From the NCBI GenBank assembly GCA_021399445.1, contig JAJTUQ010000010.1, forward strand, positions 62,001-126,000: 64,000 bases of DNA, read 5' to 3'. The notes under the pieces are model-generated. The model was not told the origin of the DNA, searched no databases, and saw only the letters and a list, made by a program, of their open reading frames with translations. This document shows, piece after piece, positions 24,874 to 39,216 of the stretch. The stretch's first letter is position 1. Each line of letters starts with the position of its first letter. Both the position numbers and the translations under genes were made by a program. This DNA comes from Xylogone sp. PMI_703. Lineage: Eukaryota > Ascomycota > Leotiomycetes.

Positions 24874-25527
24874 TATTATAGCTCCGCAGGGTTATAACAA
24901 GTGACCAAGTTCTATGGACTCTGTAGTTATCACCTTAGTTAAATAAGTATAAAATAAGATAACTATCAGAGACCTGGTTATAGTATTACTAATATTATTA
25001 CATTATTAATATTAATGAAAAAATAGTACAAGTTCAACATTAGTATTATAGAAAAGATTATACAAATTACAAAATAATATTATCGGGATTATAATATTAA
25101 CTTTTGGTTATACTAACTAGATAATAACATTATTGAAGAAATAATATTACTATTCCATTTATGTTAACTATTTACTTATACATACAGAAAGCTAATACTA
25201 ATAGTTAAACAAATACTTGGATTAATTAAAACGATTAGTTAGATTAGTACTAATCATTATAATCCGGAAAAATCAGTAAAATCAGTACTGATTATATTAA
25301 TCCTATGATCAGTTAAACTCGAACTGATCGAAGACTAATACTATCTCTGTAATTATTATATAAAGAATATAATTAATCATAAATAAAAACTTATGTTTAA
25401 CTTAATTAATTTATAATATACTTATATTTCATAATAACTATCCTAAGTTCATAAAGTATTCTCTTGCTTTTTACTTTCATTTATCATTTGAGTAATAAAT
25501 ACTTTAAACCTTAATAAGAATATTATA
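24874..25527 (+). repeat. Variant family-1 LTR, 5' side of element D
   Basis: The sequence starts TATTATAGCTCCGCAGGG and ends AAGAATATTATA. It matches family 1 at both ends but is longer (654 bp), because the middle carries extra ATTAGTACTAAT / CAGTACTGATT-type palindromic sequence at about 25215-25340. The region after it starts CTTTAAGTATTACG, a mutated internal-region start. Confidence 0.75.
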
Positions 25528-26560
25528 CTTTAAGTATTACGAAACTCAAAGATATTATAACCAGAGAATTTTCTGATCTTATTAAACAAGAAAAACAAAA
25601 TCTTAATATGAAAAAAGAAAAAATCAGAAAACCCTCAAAAATAAGTTTATTAATAAGATTCAAGAATAAACAAAACAAGTCCAAAGTTTTTAAGATATAA
25701 ACTATTTTATACTTATTCTTTAATCAAGATTAGTTTGTTAACGACATTAACTAAATTTTCTAGATTATTTTTTACTTAAAAAAAACCATATTTGATTAAA
25801 TAAGATTCTACTTTGAAAATTATTTATTTGTAACAAATAAAAACAAATACTAAACTTTTACTAAATAATTATTTAAGATTATTAAAAATTTCTGGAAAAA
25901 AATTATATTTATATTCAGAAAAATAAATAAAATTATTAATATAAAAAGAAAGATATATAATATTTAACAAAAAAGTTTAACTTTTTATTATATAACAGAA
26001 TTTAAAAAATATATTATTTTTATATCTTATAATATTAAATTCGTACAAAAATATATAAAAAAATATTATAATCAAAAGTATAATATAAAACTTAAGTTTA
26101 AAAAAAAAGATAAAGTTTATATTATCTACAGATTTATCAAAACAATAAGACTAAATAATAAATTAGACTAAAAAAAGATTAACTTATATAAAATCAAAAA
26201 GAAATTAAAAAATCTGATATATAAATTAAAACTCTTTAATATCATATAAATATATTTAGTATTTTATGTAATTATATTAGAAAAAGTATTACCAAGATTA
26301 TTACTGGTTTTGGACTTAAAATTAGAGTAAGACTTGAATATAAAATGAAAAGTTGAAAAAATTCTAGATAATAAGTTAATAAAGAACAAAAAACATTACT
26401 TGATCAAATAAAAAAATGAGAAAAGTATAAATAGTTAAACACTTAGAAACCAGAGGAATATCTTATTAATTTTAATAAACTCTTGGAAAAGTACAAATAA
26501 GTAAAACAAGCTAAAAGAGATCAAACAGAACATTATTATAAATAAAGAAATTAATGTCAA
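25528..26560 (+). pseudogene. Internally deleted gag/pol remnant of element D
   Basis: A divergent gag N-terminal part (to about 26000) joins directly to the last part of integrase (from about 26035) and the chromodomain end (about 26395-26470). Most of gag, protease, reverse transcriptase, RNase H and the integrase core are missing. The chromodomain-like Leu-Ile-Lys then Glu-Lys-Tyr...Leu-Asn-Thr is still legible. Confidence 0.65.
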
Positions 26561-26599
26561 AAAAGAAAACTTCAAAAAGCTTAATCTTTATTATCTGAA

Positions 26600-27099
26600 T
26601 AATCTTTACTCATAATAATACTTCCTTTTTTTTCTTTTTCTTTAACTTTTCTTTTTTTTCAATAATATCTAGTTTGTCTAATGATTTTAAGTCTTGATAA
26701 AGTATTTTAATTATATATACTTTAAACATTTTACGTTGTTTATTAAAACAAAGAATTTTTGTTTAAACTTCAATAGTTTTTTGTTAAATCTTAAACTACA
26801 AAAAATTAGTTTTTTCTTAATCTTCTGAAAGTTTTTATTCTTTATGATTAAACGTTTTTTAATCAGTAGTTAAAGAATTGTAGATATCACATTTTGTATT
26901 ATTACTTACTTTAATATATTCTGAATATCTTAATAAATCTAGAGTAATTTAACATATTAGTTTTTCTTTTTATATTTATTACAAAAAGACATTTTGATCT
27001 TAGTATTTTTAACATAAATTAATAATTTTAATAAAGTTTTCTTTTTTGTTTTTATATAACTTTATTATAATTCTGTTCAAGTTTATACTTAGAAATCAT
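26600..27099 (-). pseudogene. Antisense ORF region of element D
   Basis: This is a minus-strand frame in the same position as in the other gypsy elements. An ATG is present at 27099 but stops follow soon after. Confidence 0.4.
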
Positions 27100-27125
27100 A
27101 ATAAAAAGGAAAGAAAGTTTGAATT

Positions 27126-27714
27126 TGTCACGACTTTGCAGGGTTGTAACAAGCGACTTAGTTATATAGCCCTTATAACTGTCGCCTTAGTTAAATAAGT
27201 ATAAGATAAGACAGTTATCAGGGACTTAGTTATGGTATCACTAGTATTATTGCATTATTAGTATTAGCGAAAGGATAGCACAAGTTTAATATTAGTATTA
27301 TAGAAAGGGTTGTATGAGCTAAAGGATAGTATTAACTTTTTGGTTGTATTAATTAGGTAGTAGTATTATCGGAGAAATAGTACTACTTTTCTACTTGTGC
27401 TAGTGATTTGTTTGTATATGTAAAAAGCTAGTATTAGCGAATAAGTGAGTACCTGGATTAGGTAAACAGATCCCATGAATTTTATAAATCCTAGGAAGAA
27501 TAATGGGATCAATGAAACTCGAAGGAAATTCATTCTTTATATAAGTAAATAAAACTTATAGTAAATAAGAACTTTATGCTTAATTTAATTGATTTATAGT
27601 ATATTTACATTTCATAGTAATTACTTTAAAGTTTTGTGAAACTATTCTCTTGTCCTTTATTTTTATCTATCATTTGAGTAATAAATAATTTTATACTTTT
27701 GTAAAAATGTTACA
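27126..27714 (+). repeat. 5' LTR of element F (family 1)
   Basis: The repeat begins TGTCACGACTTTGCAGGG and ends AAAATGTTACA; it is equal in length to the copy at 41705. The internal region starts CTTTGAGTACC. Confidence 0.88.
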
Positions 27715-30700
27715 CTTTGAGTACCTTAAAACTCGAAAATATTATAGCAGGAGAATCTCCAGCATTTTTAGTTTCTCCAGTTCTTAAAGCAAATCTAATC
27801 TTATAAGTTAGTTTCGTGAAAAAGAAGTTTGAGTTAAGAAAGATTAAGAAGTATTGTGGCGAGAGGACTAAACTAAAGATATTTTTATTTTAAGTTTATT
27901 TGTATTTATTTTTATATAAGTAAACTTTCAAGAATGATTTTGAAAAGATTATCTGGATAATTTTTTACTTTAACAATAAAATTGTAACGTTCCTACAAGG
28001 GTTTGGGGTTATCTATCACTCAAATGATAGATGAAGGTAAAGGGCAAGAGAATAACTTCACGAAGGTTAGGATAGTTATTATGAAATGCAGGTATGCTGT
28101 AAATCAATTGAGTTGAGCACAAAGCTCTTATTTACTGTGAGTTCTATCTACTTATATAGAGAGTGAATTTCCTTCGAGTCTCATTGATCTCATCGATCTT
28201 CCTGGGGATCCATGGGATCCATGGGATTTGCTTATCTAATCTAAGTGCTCATTTAATCGTTAGTATTAGCTTTTTGCACGTATAAGCAAATCGTTAACAC
28301 AAGCAGAAAGGTAGTACTATTTCTCTGATAATATTATTACCTAATTAGTACAACCAAAGGGTTAGTATTATAATTCCGATAGTACTATCCTTTAGCTTGT
28401 ATAACCTTTTTTATAGTACTAGTGTTGAACTTGTATTATCTTTTCGTTAATACTAGTAATGTGATAATACTAGCGATACCATAACCAGGACCTTAATAAC
28501 CGTCTTATCTTATACTTATTTAACTAAGGCGATAGCTATAAAGGCCTTGTACTTAAGTCACTTGTCACAACCCTGCGGGGTCGTGACAAAAATATTATAA
28601 TAGATTTTTCTGTATACTAAGAATGCAGAAAAATATTCATTAGGACATGAAGATAGATAACAGGATATTATTAATATTTTTAAATTTGTTGACAACTTTG
28701 AAGAAGAATTAAAAAGAGTTTTTGGTAACTTTTATGAAACAGATAAAGTAAAATAACAATTGTATGTTCTTAAGTAAACTAGATCTGTAATAATATATAA
28801 TATTAGATTCAGGTAACTAAATAATCTGATTAACTAAGAGAATAAAGTTCTTATGTTTTGGTATCATAAAAGACTTAAAGAATTAGTCAAGGATGAATTA
28901 GTTTAAATTAGATTTTGTTTGGACATTTTGTTAAAATAAATGAAGAAGGCTAAGGAAATTGATAATTTTTAATATAAATAGTACATAGAAAAGAAAGAAA
29001 GAATTTTTTACTTTTTACAGATAAATAAACGAAAAAATTATATTAATGATCGAAAAAACTTAATAAACTTTAATAAAATCATAAAAAGAAGAAGACAAAG
29101 TTTTAAGAACTATAGCAAAAGATTATTTAAAGGAAAAAATAAGTATAACTTAATTCTTGAGTAATATAAAGAAAGAAGAGAAAAGAAACTTTGTTATAAG
29201 TATAAATAAGTTAGATATATTACTCAGGAATATAATAACAAAGACAAAAGAAAGCCAAAGGAGGCCAGGACTATGTTTATGATGTTCTCGGCCAAAGATA
29301 ACAAATTTTATAGTTTAAGTAATACCTTATTAATAAAATAAAATAACTTTGATAAGTTATTAAAAAATGTTAAAGATTGGTCCATGAACCAGATTTTATA
29401 AATTTTTTCTATAAAAAACTTTATAACAAAAGTTTATTATAATGTCAAAAGTATAATGTTTTCAGGAGTTTTTTCTTTTATTGTTAATAAGTTAAATATA
29501 TTAATGTTTATTGTAAAAGAAGTAAAACAACAAAGTTTAAAAACTGTTAAACTTGACAACTTTTCTCCAGAGGAATATTAAGACATTACTGACTTACTAG
29601 ACCTATTCTTCCAAGAATAAGTTAAGAGAGAACTGATGATCCGTAAAGAATTTTAGGACAGTTTTTATTAGATTAATGAAGAATTCCCGAAAGAAAAAGA
29701 ATACACAAAAATCTTATTAATATATTCTTTATTCTTGATGTCTAAAGAATTAAAACTTAACTAAAGACAGACAGAAGATTCTTTCAGGAAAGTTTTCTGG
29801 GATTTTGAACTCTTTAATCAGGTAAAATATAAAGATTTTATAACTTAATTTTATTAAACAAATGAACTACAAATAAATGAAAGAATAATACTGATTAGTA
29901 TGACTTTTTAACTTGATGAGAGTTATATGAAAACATAAAGATTAGTCAAAAGAAATATTTTTTAAAATATATTACTTTAGTAAAATAAACTTCTTTAGTA
30001 TAAAATATAAAAGTTAAGGACAATAATTAAGGTTATATAGACTAATTTTGAAAAAATTATTATTAATGATTTATACTATAATAATCTAGTACTTTATTCT
30101 TTAAAAGAAAACTTATGATTATTTAAACAAGATTCTTCTGTATAGATTATATATTACAAAGACAAAGAAAATATATATTAGGCTAAAAAAGAAGTATGTC
30201 GAAAAACGATATTCTATACTAAACGACGAAAGTAATGTTATAAACTATAAAATAAGTTATTATTATGAATTTAATAATGAATAAATATTTTTTAAAAGAT
30301 ATGTCAATAACTTATTTAACCTACGCAAGCCCAAGAAGAAGACTTTATTATAGTTAACCCAAGAAGAAGAATTTAATACAGAATTCATATTAAACATGTT
30401 TATAGTAAAAAAAAAAGACATCATTTAGTTAAATGTTAAGTTTGGTAATAAAAACCTTAAAGTTTTAATGGATTCAGGAAGTCAGATTAACCTAATCTTA
30501 TTATGAATTACTAGAATAATAAACATATAGACTGAAGTTTATAATTAGCTTTTACAAATAGCCAATAATTCATTAACAAAAGAAAGAATGTTTACTAAAA
30601 TTAAATTTTTTATCATAAGGATTGAAAACTACTAAGAACAAATCCAGTTTAAGGTTTCCTTCTTTAGAAAAGAAAATATTATCCTAGGATAACCTTGGTT

Positions 30701-31926
30701 AGAATTCCATGACTTAAACGTTAACTAGAAAACAAAGAAATTGACATTTAAATATTATTATAATGTTAGACTAAAGGAATAACTTACGTAAAATGTTTTT
30801 ACTGTTGAACTTACTTAAGATAATCTTTAGAATAAACTGAATATTTTCCCGGAAAAATATCAAGATTATTATAAGTTATTTACTTCATGACTAAAGGATA
30901 TAGCTTTACTCTTATACAAAGAATAAGATTACGAAATCATTTTCTAAAAAAGTGTAACCTTTTTGTACAAACTTATTTATAGAACGAATCTTGCCAAGGA
31001 TAAGATCTTAAAAAAGTAACTAAATGAATAAATCACAAAGAGTTTCTACAAAGAGTCAAACTCTTCGTGAAGAATATCATTAATATAAATGTTGAAGTCA
31101 GATGACCTCCGGAAAAGACTATATAAAGATTATAGAAATTTAAACAGTAAAACTATAAAAAATAAATATTCATTACTTTGTATTAATAGTATATAAAACA
31201 TATTTATCAGAGCAAAATATTTTATAAAATTAGACTTTGTCATAAAGTTCAACTTGATAAAGATCAAGAAAAGACATAAGTAATATATTGTTATTCGAAC
31301 TAAATATAGACTTTATGAATTATTAGTCATATTTTTTGGTTTAACGAATATATTAATAATTATGTAAAAAATAAATAATATGATTTTGAGACTATATTTA
31401 GATCATTTTGTAATAATATATTTAGATAATATCTTGATTTATTCTAAGACGTTAAAAGAATATAAATAATATGTTTGTACTATATTAAAAACATTAATTA
31501 ATAATGACATAAAGTATAAACTGGCTAAATGTTAGTTTAATATGACAGAAGTGAAATTTCTAAATAAAATAGTTTTGGACAAAGAATTCTGAATAAACCT
31601 AAAGAAAGTAAGAACTATTAAGGAATAATTTACTCCAAGAATAATCAAGGAAGTCTAACAATTTAATGGATTTACTAATTACTATAAACACTATATAACA
31701 GACTATTCAGCAAAGACAAGTCTATTAACAGAATTGACGAAAAAGGATATACTTTTCATTTAAGACAAAAAGTAAGAAAAAGTATTCCAAGAGGTTAAAA
31801 ATCAATATAATATAAACAAAATACTAGTTTATACTAATCCCGAAAAACCATATTTACTAGAAACAAATACTTCAAATAAAGTATTAAAAAGAATCTTGTT
31901 ATAAAAAAATAATAAAAACATTAAAG
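27715..31926 (+). pseudogene. gag-pol of element F, left part
   Basis: Gag is interrupted at 27982 by a solo LTR and resumes at 28594. Zinc knuckle (about 29195), protease (near 30472) and reverse transcriptase follow, with the catalytic box Tyr-Leu-Asp-Asn near 31421. The frame stops in RNase H at 31926 where element G begins. The same RNase H sequence continues at 39217. Dense TAA/TAG stops are present throughout. Confidence 0.8.
27983..28588 (-). repeat. Second reverse-oriented solo LTR, nested in element F
   Basis: This is a 606-bp family-1 LTR in minus orientation with target duplication AAAAT on both sides (27978-27982 and 28589-28593). It is highly similar to the solo LTR at 11418, including the GGATCCATGGGATCC tract. 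It carries somewhat more C-to-T change than that copy but far less than its host F. Confidence 0.93.
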
Positions 31927-32531
31927 TGTCATGACCCTGTAGAGTTATAACAAGCGACTAAAGTACAGGGCCTTTATAGCCGTTGTCTTAGTTAAATAAG
32001 TATAAGATAAGATAGTTATCAGGGTCTTGGTTATAATATCATTAGTATTATTATATTATTAATATTAACGAAAAGATAATACAAACTTAATACTAGTACT
32101 ATAAAAAGGGTTATATAAGCTAAAAGATAGTATTATCAGAATTATAATATTAACCTTTTGATTATATTAACTAAGTAATAATACTATCAGAAAAATAATA
32201 TTACTTTTCTGCTTGTACTAATGATTTGCTTATATGTGCAAAAAGTTAGTATTAATAATTAAACGAGTACCTGGATTAGATAAGTAGATTCCATGAATTT
32301 TATGGATTTTAGGAGAATTGATAAGATTAATGGGACTCGGAGGAAAATCACTTTTTATATAAGTAAATAAAACTTATAATAAATAAGAATTTTGTGCTTA
32401 ACTCAATTGATTTACAGTATACTTACATTTCATAATAACAACCTTAAGTCTTGTGAAGTTATTCTCTTGCCCTTTACTTTCATTTATCATTTAAGTAATA
32501 GATAACCTTAAACCTTTGTAAGAATGTTACA
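31927..32531 (+). repeat. 5' LTR of element G (family 1)
   Basis: The repeat begins TGTCATGACCCTGTAGAG and ends GAATGTTACA, and is followed by CTTTGAGTACC. Confidence 0.9.
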
Positions 32532-35500
32532 CTTTGAGTACCTTAAAACTCGAAAATACTATAGCCAGAGAATCATCAGTAATCTCAGCTCTTAGAGTAG
32601 ACTAGAATTAGTAACTTAGTTTCGTGGAAAAAAAGCTTAAGTTAGGAAAGATCAAGAAGTATTGTAGCAAAAGGACTAAGTTAAAGATATTTCTATTTCA
32701 AGTCCACTTTTACTTGTCTTTACACAAGTAAATACTCAAGAATGATTTCGAAAAAATCATTTGGATAATCTTTTACTTTGACAGTAAAACATTGTAATAA
32801 ATTTTTCTATATGCTGAGAATACAGAAAAATATCTACCAGGATATAAGGATAAATAGTAGAATATTATTAATATTTTCAAATTTATCGACAACTTTAAAG
32901 AGGAATTGAAAAGAGTTTTTGGTAATTTTCATGAAACAGATAAAATAGAATAATAATTGTATACTTTTAAGTAAACTGAATCTGTAATAATATATAATAC
33001 CAGATTCAGGTAATTAAATAATCTGATTAATTAAGAAGATAAAACTTTTATATTTTAGTATCATAAAGGACTTAAGGAATTAGTCAAGGACGAATTAACT
33101 TGAATTAGACCTTGTCTGGACATTTTACCAAAATAAATGAAGGAGATTAAGGAAATTAATAATTTTTAATATGAATAACATATAAAAAGGAAAAAAAGAA
33201 TTTTTTATTTTTTATAAATAAATAAACAAAAAGACTATATTAATAACTGAGAAGACTTGATAGACCTCGATAAAATCACGGAAAGAAAAAAACAAAGTCC
33301 TAAAAACTATAACAAAGAATTATTTAAAGGAAAAAACAAATATAATTTATTTTTTGAATAATATAAAGAAAAGAAAAAAAAGAAATTTTACTATAAGTAT
33401 GAACAAGCTGGACATATTGTTTAAGAACATAATAACAAGGACAAAGGAAAGCCAAAAAAAGCTAAGACTATGTCCATGGTATTCTTGGCCGAAAATAACG
33501 AATCTTACAGTTTAAGTAATATTTCATTAGTAAAATAAAGTAATTCTGACAAGTTACCAAAAAATGTTAAAGATTAGTCTGTAGACTAGACTCTATAAAT
33601 TTTTCTTACAGAAAACCTTACAACAGAAGTTTACTATAATGTTAAGAACATGATGTCTTCAAGAGTTTTTTCTTTTACTATAAGTGAGTTAAACATATTA
33701 ATGTTTACTGTAGAAGAAGTGGAGTAATAAGACTTGAAAATTATTAACTTTGATAACTTTTTTCTAGAAAAATATTAAGATATTATTGATTTACTGGACC
33801 TGTTCTTCTTAGGACAAGTTAGAGGAGAATCAATAATATGTGAAAAAATTCAGGACACTTTTAATTAAGTTGACTAAGAAGTCCTGAAAGGAAAAGGATA
33901 TATTAAAATTTTATTAATATATTCTTATATATAATATTTAAAACATCAGAATTTAACCAAAAATTGATAAAGGAATTTTTTCAGAAAATCTTCTGGGGTT
34001 TTGAGCTTTTTAACTATATAGAACAAGAGGATTTTATTACCTAACCTTATCAAACAAATGAACTACAAATAAGTAAAAGAATAATATTGGTTAAAATAGT
34101 TCTTCATCTTGACAGAAGTTGTGTAAAAACCTGGAGATTAGTCGAAAGAAATATCTTTTGGGATATATTACTTTAGTAAAATAGGCTTCTTTAGTACAGA
34201 ATATGGAAATTAAAAATAGTAATTAAGGTTATGTAGTTTAATTTCGAAAAAATCATTATCAGTAGATTATATCACAATGACCTAGTACTTTATTCTCTAG
34301 GAGAAAACATACAGTCACCTCGACAAGACTTTTACGTCTGGGTTATATACCATGAAGACCAAGAGAAGATATACTAGGCTAAGAAAGAAGTATATCAAGA
34401 AATAATTTTCTATACAGAATATTGAAAGTAATATTATAACTATAGAATAAGTTATTATTATAAGTTTAACGATGAATGGATATTCTCTAAAAAATGTGTC
34501 GACAACCTGTTTAACCTGAGAAAGCCTAGAGCAAAGAAAACATCATTTTAGATAATTCGAGAAGAGGAATTTAATACAGAATTTGCTTCTGATATGTTTA
34601 TGACTGGTAAAGGAGAAGTTATCTGGTTAAATGTTAAGTTTAGTAATAGAAACCTTAAAGTTTTAATGGATTCTAGAAGCTAGATTAACCTAATCTTATT
34701 ATAAGTCACTAAAATAATAGACATACAGACTGAAGTCTATAATCAGCCCTTACGAATAACTAATAGCTTATTAGTAAAGGAAAGAATGTTTGCCAGAATT
34801 AAATTATTCATTATAAAGATTAAAAACCACTAAGAACAAATTTGGTTTGAAGTTTCCTCTTTTGGAAAGGAAAATATTATCTTAAGATAACCTTGGTTAG
34901 AATTCTATAACTTAAACATTAACTGAAAAACAAACAAATTGACATTTAAATATTATTATAATATTGGACTAAAAGAATAACTTACGTAAGATGTCTTTAC
35001 TGTTGAACTTATACAGAATGATTTCTAGAATAAATTAGACATTCTCCCGGAAGAATACTAAGATTGTTGTAAGTTATTCATTCTGTGATCAAAGATATAA
35101 CTTTATTCTTACACAAAGAATAAGATCACGAAATCATTTTCTAGAAAAGTATAAACTCTTTGTACAAGTTTATTTATGGAATAAATTTTATTAAAGATAA
35201 GATCCTGAAAGAGTGACTGGATGAACAGACTACGAAAAGCTTTTACAAGGAGTTAAACTTTTCGTGAGGAATGTTATTAATATAAGTACTAAAGCTAGAC
35301 AATCTCCGAGGAAGACTATGTAAAGATTACAGAAATTTAAATAGTAAAACTATAAAAAATAAATATTTATTATTTTGTATTGATAATATATAAGATATAC
35401 TCATTAAAGTTAAATATTTCACGAAATTAGACTTTATTACAAGATTCAACTTAATAAAGATCAAGGAAAGATATAAGTAATATATTATTATTTGAACTAA

Positions 35501-38000
35501 ATATAGACTTTATGAATTATTAATCATACTTTTTAGTCTAACAAATGTACTGGCAATTATGCAGAAAGTAAGTAATACGATTTTAAAACTATATTTAGAT
35601 TATTTTATAATAATATATTTAAATGATATTTTGATTTATTCTAAGATATTAGAAAAATATAAGTAATATGTTCGTGCTATATTTAAGACATTGATTAATA
35701 ACGACATAAAGTATAAACTGGCTAAATGTCAGTTTAATATGACGGAAATGAAATTTTTAAGTAAATAATTTCAGACAAAGAATTCTGAATGGACCTAGAA
35801 AAAGTGAAAGTCATTAAAGAATAGTTTACTCCAAGAATAGTCAAAGAAGTCTAGCAGTTTAATAGACTTATTAATTATTATAGATATTACATAATAGCTT
35901 ACTCAAAGATAGCCAGCCTGTTGATAAAATTAATGAAGAAAGATATACTCTTTGTTTGGGAAGAGAAACAGGAGAAAACTTTCCAAAAGGTTAAAGATCA
36001 GTTCGATGAAGACTGAATACTGGCCTATATTGATCCCGAGAAATTATACTTGCTGGAAACAGATGCCTCAGGTAAAGCGTTGAATAGAGTCTTGTCACAA
36101 AAGGATGACAAAGGACGTTAAAGGCTAATAGCCTTCCATTCTTGAAAGTTTATTCTAGCAGAATTAAATTATGACATCTACGAGAAAGAACTTTTGGCTA
36201 TCATAAATTGTTATAAACATTGGAAAATTTATTTATATGATATCAAATATTTATTCAAGATTTTATTAGACTACAAGAATCTAACAACCTTTATGATTAT
36301 TAAAGATTTTAATAATAAATAAGTACATTAGTATAAAACATTAGTATAATATGATTTTAGGATTTGTTATGTCCAAGGATCAGAAAATGTTAAGATTAAT
36401 GTTCTGAGTAAATGACCAGATTATATAAAAAGAAGTTTTAAGTAAGAATTCATTATGTTTAAGAAAGAAGATGATACTTTATGCCTTAATCATACACAGG
36501 TATTAATAATTATGTAGGTTATTGACGAAGAATGGCTAAAAAGGATTAAGTTAATTATTATAGGAGAGAAAGAAATTTCTAAAGATTTTGAGGCCAGTTA
36601 GCTCGAAAATCAGGAATTTCCAAGTATTTGGCTGAAGGATAGGAGAGTATTTATCTTATTATTAATTGCTCAAGAGTTCATGAAAGAATAATATGAATTG
36701 TTTATATATGGTCATCAAGGAATTACAAAGACCAAGAACAGACTATAATAAGAATTTTTTATCTTTAAACTTTAATAAGAAGTTATTAAAGTCGTTAATA
36801 ACTATAACGTTTGTCATAAGGCAAGAATATCAAAAAAGAAGTTTATAAGACAATTAATACTTCTTTAGATACTAGAAAAGTCTTAGACTTTTATTTCATG
36901 GGATTTTATCATAAGATTACTTTTATCAAGAAGTACTAATAGACTAGATGAAGATTATTATGACTCAATCTTTATTATAATGGATAAACTTATAAAGTAC
37001 TTTATCATATTATTATAGAAGGAAACATGGATAGCTAAGGATTTAATGGAAATTATGATTTCTAGGGTTATAGTGGACTATAGTATTTTAGCAGAAATTA
37101 TCTTAGACAGAAATAAGCTTTTTACGTCAAAATTCTGAGAAATAATCTGTAAGAGATTAAGTATTAAAAGAAAAATTATTATAAAAGGATAAACTTAGAT
37201 AAATAGTCAGACTGAGTAAGTAAACTAGATCATAGAAGTTTATTTCGTTATTATGTAGATTATAAGTAGTCAAATTGGAAAGATCTCTTATTAATAGTGT
37301 AATTAATATATAATAATACAAAAAATGAAATTACTAAAGTTATGCCTTTTTTTATGAATTATGGCTATGAAGCTTAAATTTATTTTATAAAAGTAAAGGT
37401 AAAAAACATTTCTAAGATAGTTAAATAATAAATAAACGAATTGGAAAAAATTTATAATTACTTAAAGTATAATATCAAATTTATACAAGAATACATAAAG
37501 AAATACTATAATTAAAAGTATAATATAGAACTTAAGTTTGAAAAAAAGGATAAAGTTTATATTATTTATAGATTTATCAAAATAACAAGATCAAATAATA
37601 AATTAAATTAGAAAAAGATTAATTTATACAAAATCAAAAAAAAACTAAGAAATCTGACATATAAACTAAAACTCTTTAATATTATATAAATATACTTAGT
37701 ATTTCATATAATTATACTAGAAAAAGTATTATTAAAATCGTTATTAACTCTGGACTTAAAGTTAGAATAAGATTTAAATATAGAATAAGAAGTTAAAGAA
37801 ATCTTAGATAACAAGTTAATAAAGAATAAGAAATAATATTTGGTCAGATAGAAAGAATAAAAAAAATACAAATAGTTAAATACTTAGGAACCAAAAGAAT
37901 ATCTTATTAACTTTAGTGAACTTTTAGAGGAGTACAAACAGGTAAAGTAAGCTAAGATAGATCAAACAGAACATTGATATAAGTAAAGAAATTAATATCA
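32532..38000 (+). pseudogene. gag-pol of element G with chromodomain, RIP-mutated
   Basis: Sense order: gag (about 32600-33500), zinc-knuckle region near 33395, protease near 34665, reverse transcriptase with Tyr-Leu-Asn-Asp near 35617 in place of YLDD, RNase H (about 36040-36240), integrase with its zinc-binding region near 36710-36830 (Gly-His-Gln-Gly-Ile then Ile/Val-Cys-His) and the core segment near 36890 (Thr-Phe-Ile then Asp-Phe-Ile), and a chromodomain-like end near 37835-37920. Stops are frequent, so the polyprotein is dead. Segments such as 35990-36240 remain comparatively well preserved. Confidence 0.85.
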
Positions 38001-38054
38001 GAAGGGAAGGCCTCGAAAAGTCCAGCTTCTGCCGGCTGAGTAATTTCTGATTAT

Positions 38055-38521
38055 TATAGTATTTTCTTTTCTTTCTCTTTCTCGAGCCTCTTTTTCTCCT
38101 TAACAGTATTTAGCTTGTCTATACTCTTTAAACTATGACATAACATTTCCATAGCTCGAAAATGAAACTATTCTTTCTGACAGTTTAACTTTAACAGTTT
38201 TACCTATATTTCTAAAGCCTTTTTCTGGGTTTTTTCCTACTCCTGAGAAAGTTTCTGTTCTTCAGTTATTAAGACTTCCTAGTCCGCTGAAAAAGGACCA
38301 TAAACATTATACTTTGTATTATTCTTAGCCTTGATACATTCTCTATACTATAAAGAATCCAGAGCCATGAAACATGTCAGTTTCTTCTTTTCATAATGAC
38401 TACAAAAAGACATTTTAACACCAGAAGTTTAGACTCTTGAAATCAGCTCAGGACAGGCTTCCTTCTTTCTCTTTCGCACTATTTCGTTATAACTCTGTTC
38501 AAGACCATGCTTAAGGGGCAT
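38055..38521 (-). pseudogene. Antisense ORF of element G, broken by RIP-type stops
   Basis: The minus-strand ATG is at 38521. One frame runs the full length, interrupted by a few stops that look like mutated Gln or Trp codons. A second Met near 38412 begins Met-Ser-Phe-Cys-Ser-His, followed by Leu-Thr-Cys-Phe, Arg-Glu-Cys-Ile-Lys-Ala-Lys and, further on, a Gln/Glu/Lys-rich half that is probably coiled-coil. The Cys-containing first half followed by a charged second half recurs in E1 and F. It may be a small zinc-binding protein (inference). Confidence 0.55.
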
Positions 38522-38611
38522 AGTGGAAAAGAAAGAAGAATTAAATTGTTATAAGGACTTTCATGTCTTAATTATAAACTTCGAAACGAAACTAGGCTAA
38601 GAAGGGGATAA

Positions 38612-39216
38612 TGTCATGACTTTGTAAGGTTATAACAAATGACTAAAGTACAAAGCCTTTATAGCCATCACTTTAGTTAAATAAATATAAAATAAAATAA
38701 TTATTAAAGTCTTGGTTATGATATTATTAGTATTATCATATTATTAGTATTAGTAAAAAGATAGTACAAGTTTAACATTAATATTATAAAAAGGGTTATA
38801 CAAGCTAAAAGATAATATTATCAGAATTATAATATTAACCTTTTGGTTATACTAACTAAGTAATAGTATTATTGGAAAAATAATATTACCTTTCTGCTTG
38901 TACTAATGATTTGCTTGTATATGCAAAAAGTTAATACTAATAATTAAGTAAGTACTTGGATTAGATAAACAGATCTTATAAATCCTATGGATCCCAAGAG
39001 GATCGATGAGATCAATAAGACTTAGAGGAAAATCACTCTTTATATAAGTGGATAAAACTTATAATAAATAAGAGCTTTGTGCTCAACTTAATTGATTTAC
39101 AGTATACCTGCATTTCATAATAACGACCCTAAGCCTTGTGAAGCTATTCTCTTGCCCTTTACCTTCATCTATCATTTGAGTGATAGATAACCCCAAACCC
39201 TTGTAGGAACGTTACA
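38612..39216 (+). repeat. 3' LTR of element G (family 1)
   Basis: The 605-bp LTR begins after the purine tract AAGAAGGGGATAA and ends GTAGGAACGTTACA, with TAAAG directly after. Confidence 0.9.

Larger units (their letters stand above)
31927..39216 (+). mobile_element. Complete gypsy element G nested in F (7290 bp)
   Basis: Both LTRs are 605 bp (31927-32531 and 38612-39216). The target duplication TAAAG (31922-31926 and 39217-39221) is perfect, and the RNase H frame of F reads through once G is removed. There are no further insertions inside, so G gives the clearest view of the full element layout. Confidence 0.93.
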
